From contig CAMBZR010000014.1 of the NCBI GenBank assembly GCA_945872285.1, forward strand, positions 1 through 54,168: a DNA stretch of 54,168 nt, read 5' to 3'. Origin of the DNA: Bordetella parapertussis (lineage in GTDB: Bacteria > Pseudomonadota > Gammaproteobacteria > Burkholderiales > Burkholderiaceae_B). The first letter of the stretch is position 1. Every line of letters begins with the position of its first letter. Made by a program: the position numbers and the translations under genes. This document shows positions 17,037-25,697 of the stretch, in pieces. Under the pieces are notes generated by a model. The model was not told where the DNA came from and searched no databases. It worked only from the letters and a program-made list of their open reading frames with translations.

Positions 17037-18674
17037 ATGGCGCTGCTTCTATTTCGCTACCTTGCACTTTGGCTCGCCCTCGCCGTCTCGGGCCTTGCGC
17101 CCTACTGGGCCCTGCAAAGCGATGCCGCCGTATTCTGGTGGCTGGCGGCCGTTGGCGCTTGGGCGCTGACTGCGTTGGGGATTCACGACCTGACCCAGAC
17201 GCATCACGCTATTTTGCGTAATTATCCAATCATCGGGCACCTGCGCTATTTGTTTGAAGACTTGCGTCCTGCAGTGCGACAGTATTTCTTTGAGAATGAC
17301 ACCGATGAGGCGCCCTTTTCAAGAGAGAGTCGCTCGCTTGTTTATCAACGCGCCAAGCAAGAGATCGACAAGCGTCCGTTTGGCACTCAACTTGATGTGT
17401 ACGACGAACGGTATGAATGGATGAACCACTCCTTGGCGCCTTCGCAGATTAACGACACAGATTTTCGCCTGACGGTGGGCGGCTCCGCTTGTCGGCAGCC
17501 AGTTTCACTCTCTGTGTTGAATATTTCAGCGATGAGTTTCGGTGCGTTGAGTGCCAATGCGATTTTGGCATTGAACGAGGGCGCCAAGCTTGGGCAGTTT
17601 GCGCACGACACCGGTGAAGGCGGGATCAGCAGCTATCACCGTCAACCAGGCGGCGACCTCATTTGGAATATTGGCTCGGGCTATTTTGGTTGCAGAGATG
17701 AACAAGGTCGATTCTCAGAATCGCATTTTGTTGCTAACGCACAGCTGCCGCAAGTGCGTATGATCGAAATTAAATTGTCGCAGGGAGCAAAGCCTGGGCA
17801 CGGAGGCATCTTGCCCGGCAGCAAAGTCACGGCAGAGATCGCCGCCGCGCGCGGTGTGCATATCGGCGAAGATTGCAACTCGCCCTCGGCGCACTCTGAG
17901 TTTGACACCCCCGTTGGGCTTTTATATTTTGTGCAACGTCTGCGAGACTTGTCAGGCGGCAAGCCTGTTGGTTTCAAACTCTGTATTGGTCACGCCTGGG
18001 AATGGTTCGCGATCGCTAAGGCCATGGTCAAAACAGGCATCACGCCAGACTTCATCGTGATCGATGGTTCCGAGGGTGGCACCGGCGCCGCACCAATCGA
18101 ATTCGTCGACCACGTTGGCACACCTTTGCGTGAGGCGATACGGTTGGTCCACAACACCTTGGTCGGCTTAAATTTGCGCAATCAAATTAAACTTGGTGCC
18201 TCCGGCAAAATCGTCTCTGCGTTTGATATGGCCCGCACCTTTGCCCTGGGCGCCGACTGGTGCAATAGCGCACGGGCTTTTATGTTTGCGATTGGCTGCA
18301 TTCAAGCGCAACAATGTCACACGGGGCGCTGCCCAACCGGTGTGGCCACCCAAGACCCAGAGCGGCAACGGGCCTTGGTACCTTTAGACAAGGCGCCGCG
18401 CGTTGCGCATTTTCATCAAAATACGTTGCACGCCTTGGCTGAGTTATTGCAAGCCTCGGGCCTAAAGCACCCAAAAGAGATCACCACCACGCACATTGCC
18501 TGCCGTGCTGCAGACAATCACATCAATTTGTTTTCGACTCTTTACCCAGGCATCACGCCAGGCTCACTATTGGCCGGCGATCTCGAGCGCTCCGTCTTTA
18601 AAGTTGCCTGGCCGATGGCAAGCGCCGACAGCTTTGCACCACTTGTCTCGCTTGACAGCCTGATTGCGCACTGA
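17037..18674 (+). CDS. membrane-anchored FMN-binding glutamate-synthase-related protein
   Basis: A 545 aa protein with two N-terminal membrane segments (about 5-27 and 30-52) followed by a complete FMN-binding domain like the GltB central barrel (NISAMSFGALSANAI, GEGGISSYH, KPGHGGILPGSKVT, DGSEGGTGAAP). The cysteine cluster CIQAQQCHTGRCPTG is positioned like the 3Fe-4S ligands of glutamate synthase. No glutamine amidotransferase domain is present, so it cannot make glutamate from glutamine alone. Such stand-alone proteins are common but their reaction is not established. It converges on an SBP-like gene. Confidence 0.85.
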   Translation: MALLLFRYLALWLALAVSGLAPYWALQSDAAVFWWLAAVGAWALTALGIHDLTQTHHAILRNYPIIGHLRYLFEDLRPAVRQYFFENDTDEAPFSRESRSLVYQRAKQEIDKRPFGTQLDVYDERYEWMNHSLAPSQINDTDFRLTVGGSACRQPVSLSVLNISAMSFGALSANAILALNEGAKLGQFAHDTGEGGISSYHRQPGGDLIWNIGSGYFGCRDEQGRFSESHFVANAQLPQVRMIEIKLSQGAKPGHGGILPGSKVTAEIAAARGVHIGEDCNSPSAHSEFDTPVGLLYFVQRLRDLSGGKPVGFKLCIGHAWEWFAIAKAMVKTGITPDFIVIDGSEGGTGAAPIEFVDHVGTPLREAIRLVHNTLVGLNLRNQIKLGASGKIVSAFDMARTFALGADWCNSARAFMFAIGCIQAQQCHTGRCPTGVATQDPERQRALVPLDKAPRVAHFHQNTLHALAELLQASGLKHPKEITTTHIACRAADNHINLFSTLYPGITPGSLLAGDLERSVFKVAWPMASADSFAPLVSLDSLIAH

Positions 18675-18694
18675 AAGCACAGGCGGTTTTGCGC

Positions 18695-19684
18695 TCAAAC
18701 CTCATAGGCGCTCACCGCAACGCAATCCTCATAGCGTGCAGGGCGATTGATGTAACCAGAATCGAGCATGCTCTGGGCCAGACGCGCAAAGCCCTTTCGT
18801 GAGATGGCACGCTGGCACGTCCAGAGTTCTGCCGCGTGATAGCGCGTGAGGCAATCCGTCAAAAGGTCAAGGCTCAAGTGAGGATAAAAAGGCTTAACCA
18901 CGCGCGCGAGTTCGGCAGGACCGTGCGCTGCCAGCCAGGGCTTGAACTGCTCAATGGCAGCAATCATCGCCTCAACACCCGCGTGGTTGCGCCGCATACC
19001 CTCGAATGTAGAGATAAAGGTTGTGTAAGCGGTGTAACCTCGTTGGCTTGCCGCGTGCACGACTTGCACGTTTTCTTGCGCTAAGGCCTGCGAAACAAAG
19101 GGCTCAAAGACCTGAATCACATCAAGCTCGCCGCGCAGCAACGACTCAAGGTTATCTTGCATGCTGCGCTCTGATACGCGCTTGAGCATGGCGGGGTCAA
19201 TACCTGCATCGCGTAAGTCTTGCTGCAAGCACAGCCAGGGCGTGGGCACCTCAGACACCGAGGCAACACGCAGACCGAGCAAATCTTTAAGGGCGAAAGG
19301 CTTTTGTTGCGGGTTCAGTGCTCCTGCGTTATCTTGACGACTTATCGTTGTGGTTTTGGCAGGCATGCGCCGAAGTAAAAAGAAGGGATCTTTGGCAGCA
19401 ACTTCACAGAATGCGACTAACGAGCCTTCTGTACGTTCGAACTGGTCGCGCTCTTTAATCACCCGCAAAGGCCCACCCCACATCACATCGATGTTGCCCT
19501 TTGCAAGCTCAGCAATGCCGGCGCCGGGCGAGGCCGAATCCAGTAAGGTGATCGACACGCCTTGTTCAGCAAACAGCCCCAGGGCGTGGGTAGCATAGAA
19601 AGGCGCATAAAACACGGCGCGAAAGTTTTCAGCGAGTTTGAGATTCAAGATTAACCTAACATATTGATGGAACACGGCGGACAC
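18695..19684 (-). CDS. NMT1/SsuA-like substrate-binding protein without signal peptide
   Basis: About 329 aa (GTG 19684) or 317 aa (TTG 19648, with TTAGGTTAATC just upstream). The mature SBP fold begins almost at once with LAENFRAVFYAPFYATHALGLF, followed by AELAKGNIDVMWGGP, typical of NMT1/THI5-like ABC or thiamine-precursor binding proteins. No signal peptide or lipobox is visible from either start, and no permease or ATPase gene is adjacent. It may be cytosolic. The HCCCFC-type motif of eukaryotic THI5 was not seen. The ligand is unknown. Confidence 0.75.
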   Translation of the reverse strand: MSAVFHQYVRLILNLKLAENFRAVFYAPFYATHALGLFAEQGVSITLLDSASPGAGIAELAKGNIDVMWGGPLRVIKERDQFERTEGSLVAFCEVAAKDPFFLLRRMPAKTTTISRQDNAGALNPQQKPFALKDLLGLRVASVSEVPTPWLCLQQDLRDAGIDPAMLKRVSERSMQDNLESLLRGELDVIQVFEPFVSQALAQENVQVVHAASQRGYTAYTTFISTFEGMRRNHAGVEAMIAAIEQFKPWLAAHGPAELARVVKPFYPHLSLDLLTDCLTRYHAAELWTCQRAISRKGFARLAQSMLDSGYINRPARYEDCVAVSAYEV

Positions 19685-19797
19685 GTTGATGGAAGGTAGC
19701 TTAAACTACTTACCAAAGTTGCCTTATAAAACAAAGCGACTATATTAAAAAATATTGCGCCTCGATTAATTGTACTTATCATTCAACGGAATTTTTT

Positions 19798-20790
19798 ATG
19801 TTACTCACTCGCGTTTTTTTAAGCATGAGCGTTGCGCTTTTGGCTGCTCTATCCTCGCCGCTGAGCTTGGCTCAAACCGCTGGCTCGAGCTCGACATATC
19901 CCGATAAACCGGTGCGCCTGATCATCACCGTACCTCCAGGTGGGGCCTCTGACTTTGTTGCACGGACGCTTTCAGAGCGTTTTGGCAAAGAATTAGGCAC
20001 GACCATTTTGGTCGAAAACAAGGCTGGGGCGAATGGCACGATCGCCAGTGCCCTGGTTGCCCGTGCAGCACCCGATGGTTACACGCTGCTGCAATCGGGG
20101 ATTTCGACCCACGGAATTGGTCCTTATTTTTACGAGTCACTGCCCTACGCACCGTTCAAAGATTTGGTCTCGATTGGCGCCATCGCTGAGTTTCCGATCA
20201 TTTTGGCAGTCAATGCGCAATTGCCTGTGCAATCCGTCAAAGACTTAATCGCTCTGGCAAAAACAAAACAATTAAGTTTTGCCTCGGCCGGCACGGGCAG
20301 CGCGCCCCATCTGTCAGGCGAACTATTTAAAACTGAAACCAACGTCACTATGGTGCACGTGCCTTATAAAGGCTCGGCCCCAGCCGTCGTCGACGTGGCC
20401 AGTGGGCAGATCGATATGATGTTTGACGGTATCCCTGCGTTGGCGCCGCACATTAAAAGCGGCAAATTGCGCCCAATCGCTGCGGTCAGCCTCAAACGCA
20501 ATAGTCAGATGCCAGATCTGCCTACCTTCACCGAGTTGGGCTATCCCAGCATGATCGCCTCGGTTTGGTACGGCTTAATGGCGCCCGCGGGCACTCCTCA
20601 GCCCATCATTGATAAAGTCAATGCGGCCATGAACAAAACCTTGGCTGTGCCTGAGTTGCAGAAAAAACTTGAAGACGGCGGCGCCATCGTGATGCCTGGC
20701 ACCCCCAAAGAGTTTGAGGCGTTTTACCTCAAAGACTATGCGCGCTGGGGTGAAGTCATCAAGAAAGCCGGAATCTCGACCAAGCAATAA
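19798..20790 (+). CDS. Bug/TctC-family periplasmic receptor 1
   Basis: A 330 aa tripartite tricarboxylate transporter receptor-type protein. The signal peptide is about 1-25 (cleavage near LSLAQ). YPDKPVRLIITVPPGGASD holds the ligand-loop GGxxD pattern, and AAPDGYTLL and VPYKGSAPAVVDV are further family signatures. Bug proteins bind small carboxylates or amides in the periplasm. No TctA/TctB membrane genes are nearby, a common situation in Bordetella relatives. It is divergent from the SBP gene and converges on the quinone oxidoreductase gene. Confidence 0.92.
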   Translation: MLLTRVFLSMSVALLAALSSPLSLAQTAGSSSTYPDKPVRLIITVPPGGASDFVARTLSERFGKELGTTILVENKAGANGTIASALVARAAPDGYTLLQSGISTHGIGPYFYESLPYAPFKDLVSIGAIAEFPIILAVNAQLPVQSVKDLIALAKTKQLSFASAGTGSAPHLSGELFKTETNVTMVHVPYKGSAPAVVDVASGQIDMMFDGIPALAPHIKSGKLRPIAAVSLKRNSQMPDLPTFTELGYPSMIASVWYGLMAPAGTPQPIIDKVNAAMNKTLAVPELQKKLEDGGAIVMPGTPKEFEAFYLKDYARWGEVIKKAGISTKQ

Positions 20791-20824
20791 GTCTTCAGTC
20801 CCCTGACCTGACGCCGGGTCGATC

Positions 20825-21805
20825 TTAAGCCAGGTCGATCACGGCGTTACCCATGACCTTGCCTTGTTCGACTGCCTCGTGCGCAGCGACAATATCTGAC
20901 AAGGGATAGCGCGCGCCAATGGCGTGCACTAATTTTCCCGAAGCTAATAAACCATTGAGCTCTTTGAGCGCAAACGTGCGTTCAGTTGGCGTCAGGTCAT
21001 AGACCAAAAAGAATTGAAAGCTCAGCGTATTGAACAAGCACACTCTGAACGGAATCAATGGGTCTGCGTATTCGTTTGAACCGTAGCACGTTACTGTTCC
21101 GTGCGGTGCCAGGGCACCTTGGCGCACTAAATCAGCCGTCGTTGAAAAATCCATATCAATAATAGCGTCAGCGCCACGACCACCCGTTAACGCCTTCACA
21201 CGTTCAGCCACGTTTTCAGTTTTGTAATTAATCGTTTCAGCGACCCCCACCGCACGTGCATGCGCAGCTTTGGTATCGGAGCTCACGGTACCAATCACGC
21301 GTGCACCTTTGAGCACGGCCATTTGTGCCGCGTAATGACCCACAGCAGCCGCCGCGGCAATCACCAAGACAGTCTTACCGGTCAGATCACCGCAGCGACG
21401 CACTGCCTCAAAAGCCGTCAGGCCGGGGATGCCCATGCACGCAGCCGCATCAAAACTGGTGTTGCCGGGCAGAGCAACTGCTTGTGCTTCAGGCAACACA
21501 ATGTACTGCGCACAGGTACCAAAGGGGCGCCCGAACTGACCATTCCAGGTCCAGACTCGTTGACCGATTCGGCTAGCAGAGACCCCTGCGCCAACCGCGT
21601 CGATCACTCCGCCAGCATCGCTGTGCGGGATAATCCGCGCTGCGTTCAATGCACGACCACGACGCGATTTCACATCAGAGGGGTTGACACCCGACACGCT
21701 AATTTTGACGCGAACTTCACCCGCACCCACCTCGGGTGTCGCCATCTCACCAAGCACTAACACCTCGCGGGCTTCACCATTTTTTTCGTACCATGCTGCT
21801 TTCAT
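20825..21805 (-). CDS. zinc-independent MDR/quinone oxidoreductase (QOR-like)
   Basis: A 326 aa medium-chain dehydrogenase/reductase. ISVSGVNPSDVKSR and PHSDAGGVIDAVGAG are standard QOR blocks, and GLTAFEAV precedes the cofactor domain. The dinucleotide loop reads VLVIAAAAAVGHYAAQMA, with Ala at positions usually Gly. No catalytic or structural zinc Cys cluster is seen. It likely reduces quinones or enones with NADPH. ATG 21805 is preceded by AAGGAACAG. It sits last in a minus-strand run of CoA-transferase, racemase-fold, crotonase and this gene, 10 bp after the crotonase stop. Confidence 0.85.
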   Translation of the reverse strand: MKAAWYEKNGEAREVLVLGEMATPEVGAGEVRVKISVSGVNPSDVKSRRGRALNAARIIPHSDAGGVIDAVGAGVSASRIGQRVWTWNGQFGRPFGTCAQYIVLPEAQAVALPGNTSFDAAACMGIPGLTAFEAVRRCGDLTGKTVLVIAAAAAVGHYAAQMAVLKGARVIGTVSSDTKAAHARAVGVAETINYKTENVAERVKALTGGRGADAIIDMDFSTTADLVRQGALAPHGTVTCYGSNEYADPLIPFRVCLFNTLSFQFFLVYDLTPTERTFALKELNGLLASGKLVHAIGARYPLSDIVAAHEAVEQGKVMGNAVIDLA

Positions 21806-21815
21806 GTTCTGTTCC

Positions 21816-22625
21816 TTACGTCTTTGGTTGTGCCGACGGAAATTTCGGGGCACGTTTGTTTTTTACTGCATCCAGGCCTTCGCGCGCGTCAGCCCCTAAA
21901 AATCCAAACATCTCTAAACTTAGCGAATTGTCAAAAATTGGCCCAGCCATGCGCATCCAGTTATTCAAGGATTTTTTTGTATTCTGAATCGCAGACTGAC
22001 TGCCAACAGACAGTTTTTTGGCAATGACCAAAGCTTTAGGCATTAGCTCATTGTGCGGTACGCAAAACGTGACTAAACCAATGCGTTCAGCTTCTTTGCC
22101 GTCGATAAAATCAGCCGTCATTAAATAGTACTTTGCCTTCGCCATGCCGCACAGCAAAGGCCAGATAATTGCCGCATGGTCGCCAGCCGCCACACCAAGT
22201 TTGACATGACCGTCGGTGAACTTTGCGTTTTCAGAAATAATGCTGATATCGGCAAGCAAGGCGACGGCCAACCCCGCGCCCACGGCCATGCCATTGATCG
22301 CAGAAATAATGGGTTTATCGCAGGCCAACATGTTGTAGACCACATCAGCAGCTTCTTGTTTGACGATCGCGATTTGTTCGGGATTACCCACCATGGTTTC
22401 GACCCAAGCCAAATCACCACCCGCCGAAAACGCCCGATCACCCGCGCCAGTCACAACCGCGACCCGCGTTTGTGGATCGTTTTGCACGACGTCCCAAATC
22501 TTGGTGAGCTCCCAGTGCAGGCGAGCGTTGGTCGCGTTCATGACCTCGGGCCGGTTCAACGTGATCAACAGCACGCCCTCATCCGGTCGGTCAAATTTTA
22601 AAAACTGAAAATCGTCGTAGACCAT
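21816..22625 (-). CDS. crotonase-family protein (enoyl-CoA hydratase/isomerase) with GDH motif
   Basis: A 269 aa crotonase. The oxyanion-hole regions are AFSAGGDLAW (about 66-74) and INGMAVGAGLAVAL (110-123). The positions of the two catalytic Glu residues of rat hydratase are His140 (FTDGH) and Tyr166, so it is not a standard hydratase. Asp149 in AAGDHAA may serve as acid/base, as in a recognised subgroup of this family. It lies 4 bp before the racemase-fold gene on the minus strand and 10 bp ahead of the oxidoreductase, so co-transcription is likely. Confidence 0.8.
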   Translation of the reverse strand: MVYDDFQFLKFDRPDEGVLLITLNRPEVMNATNARLHWELTKIWDVVQNDPQTRVAVVTGAGDRAFSAGGDLAWVETMVGNPEQIAIVKQEAADVVYNMLACDKPIISAINGMAVGAGLAVALLADISIISENAKFTDGHVKLGVAAGDHAAIIWPLLCGMAKAKYYLMTADFIDGKEAERIGLVTFCVPHNELMPKALVIAKKLSVGSQSAIQNTKKSLNNWMRMAGPIFDNSLSLEMFGFLGADAREGLDAVKNKRAPKFPSAQPKT

Positions 22626-22629
22626 CTGG

Positions 22630-23292
22630 TTATCCCAAAAGAATTTTTTTAAGCTTACGCACCGCGCAGTCGGGCGTGGTCAACACTGGCACTGAGGCTA
22701 GTTTTTGTGCCTGTGCAGCGGCCGAGGCCATTGAAAATTGACCAAATACAATCGTGTGATAGCCCTTTAATGTTGCAACTTTCTGCGCAATGATTTGATC
22801 ATGTTTTGCATGATCACCTGCAAGCAAGGCATCAAACGCCCCGTCAACAAGCATCGCCTCAACCTTAAGCGTGGTACCGCGCGACGCCAGCATTTCGTTT
22901 AACTCTTCGGTAAGTGCCGCAATGGACGGCCCGAAGGTCGTCAACAACGCGACCTTGCCACCACGCTCGATCACCTCTTCGAATAGAGCCTCGTTGGGCG
23001 TCAAGATTGGAATCGAATGCTTACGCTTCAAGGCTTCGATCGTTGCGCCAAACGCCGAGCAAGTAAACAAGATAGCCGTTGCCTCAGCGGCAACACAATA
23101 CTGCCCCAGTAAAGCAAACCGTAGCGGAATCGACTCTGGCAAGCGCCCCGCTTCGCGCACATCCAGCACAAGCGAGTCTTCTAACAGATTCATCACACGC
23201 GCCTCGGGCCATAAGGCGGCGAAGCTTGCTAGCGCGGGTTTCATCGACACATCGCCCGCGTGAATCAAATAAATTTTTTGTAGCGCCGTCAT
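22630..23292 (-). CDS. Asp/Glu racemase-superfamily protein
   Basis: A 220 aa protein of the Asp/Glu/hydantoin racemase fold. The first catalytic-Cys region is ILFTCSAFG (Cys78). The second, usually a Cys before a hydrophobic turn, appears as FGQFSM near 184-188 and lacks Cys. One cysteine alone does not fit a two-base racemase, so an isomerase, decarboxylase or lyase role is possible. ATG 23292 follows AAAGGATTGCA. It lies between the crotonase and CoA-transferase genes on the same strand. Confidence 0.75.
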   Translation of the reverse strand: MTALQKIYLIHAGDVSMKPALASFAALWPEARVMNLLEDSLVLDVREAGRLPESIPLRFALLGQYCVAAEATAILFTCSAFGATIEALKRKHSIPILTPNEALFEEVIERGGKVALLTTFGPSIAALTEELNEMLASRGTTLKVEAMLVDGAFDALLAGDHAKHDQIIAQKVATLKGYHTIVFGQFSMASAAAQAQKLASVPVLTTPDCAVRKLKKILLG

Positions 23293-23372
23293 TGCAATCC
23301 TTTTCTGCTCTGGTTGAAGCTTCGCAGCTTTGAGCGTCAGGCCAAACAATCCTTGAATCGTCTGCTCAAAAG

Positions 23373-24566
23373 TTAAATCACAAGTCGAGCACGTAAATCA
23401 GCGATCTGCGCATCGCTATAGCCAAACTCGTGCATCACCTCATCGGTTTCGCCGCCTCGTGCAGGCGTGGCCGAGCGGATTTCGCTTGGCGTACGCGACA
23501 AACCCACCGGCTGGCCCACCACTTCAATGTCACCTAACTCGGGGTGATGTACCGCCGTCGCAATCCCCAAGTGACGGGTCTGCGCATCAGCAAACACTTG
23601 ATCCATCGTATAAATCGGCCCACACGCTACGCTCGCCGCTTCAAAGCGCTCGATCCACTCTTGCGTCGAGCGCGTGCGCGTAATCACGTAGAGCGCTTGA
23701 TTTAACGCCACCCGATTGTTTGAGCGAAGCTTGCCAGTTTTATATTCTTCTTTGGTCAACAGATCCTCGGCACCCATTGCCCGGCAGAGTCTTTCCCACA
23801 TCTGTTGTGCACCCGCTCCGGCGATATTGATGTGACCATCCGAGGTCGGAAACACACCCGTCGGAATCGAAGTTGGGTGATCGTTGCCCGCTTGCTCTGG
23901 AATCTCTTTATTAATCAACCAACGCGCCGCTTGAAAATCAAGCATACCAATCATCGACTCAAGCAGCGAGGTCTGCACCCACTGCCCTTTGCCTGACTCT
24001 TCACGCTCGAGCAGCGCGGTTAAGACGCCAAGCGCGCAGAATAAGCCCGTCGCAGAATCCGCCACTGCGATGCCCGCACGCACTGGCCCTTGCCCGGGCA
24101 AGCCAGTAATCGCCATCAAGCCTCCCATCCCTTGCACGATCTGATCGTAGCCAGGCCGCTTGGCGTAAGGACCATCTTGGCCAAAGCCAGAGATGCTGGC
24201 ATACACCAGACCGGGATTGGTTTGACTCAAGCTTTCATAATCGATACCCAGTCTAAACTTCACATCAGGCCGAAAATTTTCAATAATGACATCGGCCTGA
24301 TCCGCCATTTTTTTAAAAATCGCAATGCCCTCCGCTTCTTTTAAATTAAGCGTCAAACTCCGCTTGTTGCGATGCAGGTTTTGAAAGTCTGGGCCTAAGC
24401 GGGTGTCACCCCAGCCGTCGCTCACGCCCAACGCCTCTGGGGTTTCGATTTTGATGACATCGGCACCCCAGTCTGCGAGCTGACGCACGGCGGTTGGACC
24501 CGAGCGCAAGCGTGTCAGATCAAGCACTTTGAAGCGGGCCAAGGGGCCGCGGCGTGTCGTTGCCAT
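23373..24566 (-). CDS. family III CoA-transferase (CaiB/BaiF)
   Basis: A 397 aa family III CoA-transferase. RFKVLDLTRLRSGP and ADWGADVIKIE are the N-terminal signature, and LHRNKRSLTLNLK and YASISGFGQDGPY follow. The catalytic Asp170 is in GIAVADSATGL. These enzymes move CoA between carboxylic acids (formyl-CoA/oxalate, carnitine, succinate types). The stop of the Bug gene lies 2 bp upstream, so receptor and CoA-transferase are probably co-transcribed and translationally coupled. The acid is not determinable. Confidence 0.92.
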   Translation of the reverse strand: MATTRRGPLARFKVLDLTRLRSGPTAVRQLADWGADVIKIETPEALGVSDGWGDTRLGPDFQNLHRNKRSLTLNLKEAEGIAIFKKMADQADVIIENFRPDVKFRLGIDYESLSQTNPGLVYASISGFGQDGPYAKRPGYDQIVQGMGGLMAITGLPGQGPVRAGIAVADSATGLFCALGVLTALLEREESGKGQWVQTSLLESMIGMLDFQAARWLINKEIPEQAGNDHPTSIPTGVFPTSDGHINIAGAGAQQMWERLCRAMGAEDLLTKEEYKTGKLRSNNRVALNQALYVITRTRSTQEWIERFEAASVACGPIYTMDQVFADAQTRHLGIATAVHHPELGDIEVVGQPVGLSRTPSEIRSATPARGGETDEVMHEFGYSDAQIADLRARLVI

Positions 24567-24568
24567 GT

Positions 24569-25549
24569 TTATTTCCTCATTGATTTTTGTGCTTGAGCCA
24601 ACTCACCCCAACGCTTATAGTCGCGCTCGATCATGGCTGTAAATTCGGCTGGGGTACCCGTTAGGACTTCGAAGCCAGCAGCACTCAAATTTTGCTGTAC
24701 CTCGGGCATCGCCAAAATCGCATTGATATGCTTGTTTAAGAACTGCACGATCGCGTCAGGCGTCCCCTTAGGGGCAACGATGCCATACCAACCATTTGCC
24801 TCAAATGCTGGGAAGCCCGCTTCCGCTGCGCTTGGCACATTGGGTAAGGCCGCAACCCGCTTATTACCCGTCACCGCCAAGGCCTTGAGCTTGCCAGCGT
24901 TGAGCAAAGGGATCGCCGAGGGCAAGCTCGCCACCATGACGTCAATATCGCCGCGCGACAGCTCAACCACGGCAGTCGTCGCGTTTTTATAGGGGATATA
25001 CAGCATCCGGGTCTCGAGCAGGGTCTGAAACAACACCCCGATCAGCTCGGTTTGCGATGAGGTCGAGGCAAAGGTCGCCCCGCCCTTTTTTAGTTTTGCA
25101 AACTGCCCAAACTCTTGCAAATTTTGGTAGGGCGACGCGGGATAGGTCACCATCAGATAGGGTTGGTTAACCCCCACCGCCACCGCGACAAAATCCTTCA
25201 AGGGTTCGTAGCCAATATCGGGGTATACAAAGGGATTCACCGCCATCGTACTGACAAAGGCGAGCGTCAAGGTATAGCCGTCGGGAGCCGCTTTTGCGCC
25301 ATACGTGGTACCAATCCCGCCCTGTGCTCCAGGCTTATTTTCGACCACTACGGTTTGCTGCAGAACCTCGCCAAGCTTTTGAGCCATCACGCGGGCAAAG
25401 GCGTCAGTGCCGCCGCCCGGGGCGTTTGGCACAACCAGACGGATCGGCCGCTCGGGGTAGGCCTGCGCATCTTGCGCACCCAACCAACTTAGTGTGGCAC
25501 ACGAAACAAGTATGCTTAACTTCAATAATTTTGAAATCAGATTTTTCAA
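24569..25549 (-). CDS. Bug/TctC-family periplasmic receptor 2
   Basis: A 326 aa receptor with signal peptide (KLLKLSILVSCATLSWLGAQDAQA) followed by YPERPIRLVVPNAPGGGTD, AAPDGYTLT and YIPYKNATTAVVEL. The frame is open to GTG 25582, but TTG 25549 is preferred because GGAGACAACAG precedes it. It is the first gene of the minus-strand unit with the CoA-transferase, racemase-fold protein, crotonase and oxidoreductase, and may import or sense their substrate. A palindrome lies just ahead. Confidence 0.88.
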   Translation of the reverse strand: MKNLISKLLKLSILVSCATLSWLGAQDAQAYPERPIRLVVPNAPGGGTDAFARVMAQKLGEVLQQTVVVENKPGAQGGIGTTYGAKAAPDGYTLTLAFVSTMAVNPFVYPDIGYEPLKDFVAVAVGVNQPYLMVTYPASPYQNLQEFGQFAKLKKGGATFASTSSQTELIGVLFQTLLETRMLYIPYKNATTAVVELSRGDIDVMVASLPSAIPLLNAGKLKALAVTGNKRVAALPNVPSAAEAGFPAFEANGWYGIVAPKGTPDAIVQFLNKHINAILAMPEVQQNLSAAGFEVLTGTPAEFTAMIERDYKRWGELAQAQKSMRK

Positions 25550-25570
25550 CTGTTGTCTCCGGTGTGGATC

Positions 25571-25583
25571 AGTGTCCGACACT
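25571..25583. promoter_or_regulatory. 13-bp palindrome between divergent Bug and crotonase genes
   Basis: AGTGTC (25571-25576), C, GACACT (25578-25583) is a perfect inverted repeat in the divergent region, 22 bp before the preferred Bug start. It may be an operator half-site pair. On the plus strand a short T run follows, but no plus-strand gene would end here. Confidence 0.45.
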
Positions 25584-25697
25584 TTTTATAGGCGCGACGC
25601 AAAGCCTGAACCGTAAGCATACCCGAGCGCGGCACGGCGCACCATCGACGATATTAGTGTTAAATCGAGGTTCTGCACCTTCTCAAGGCTGTACGCG

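Noticed and set aside
25571..25590. intrinsic terminator at the AGTGTC palindrome with T run
   Set aside because: No plus-strand gene ends there, and the stem has a one-base centre that cannot form a normal loop.
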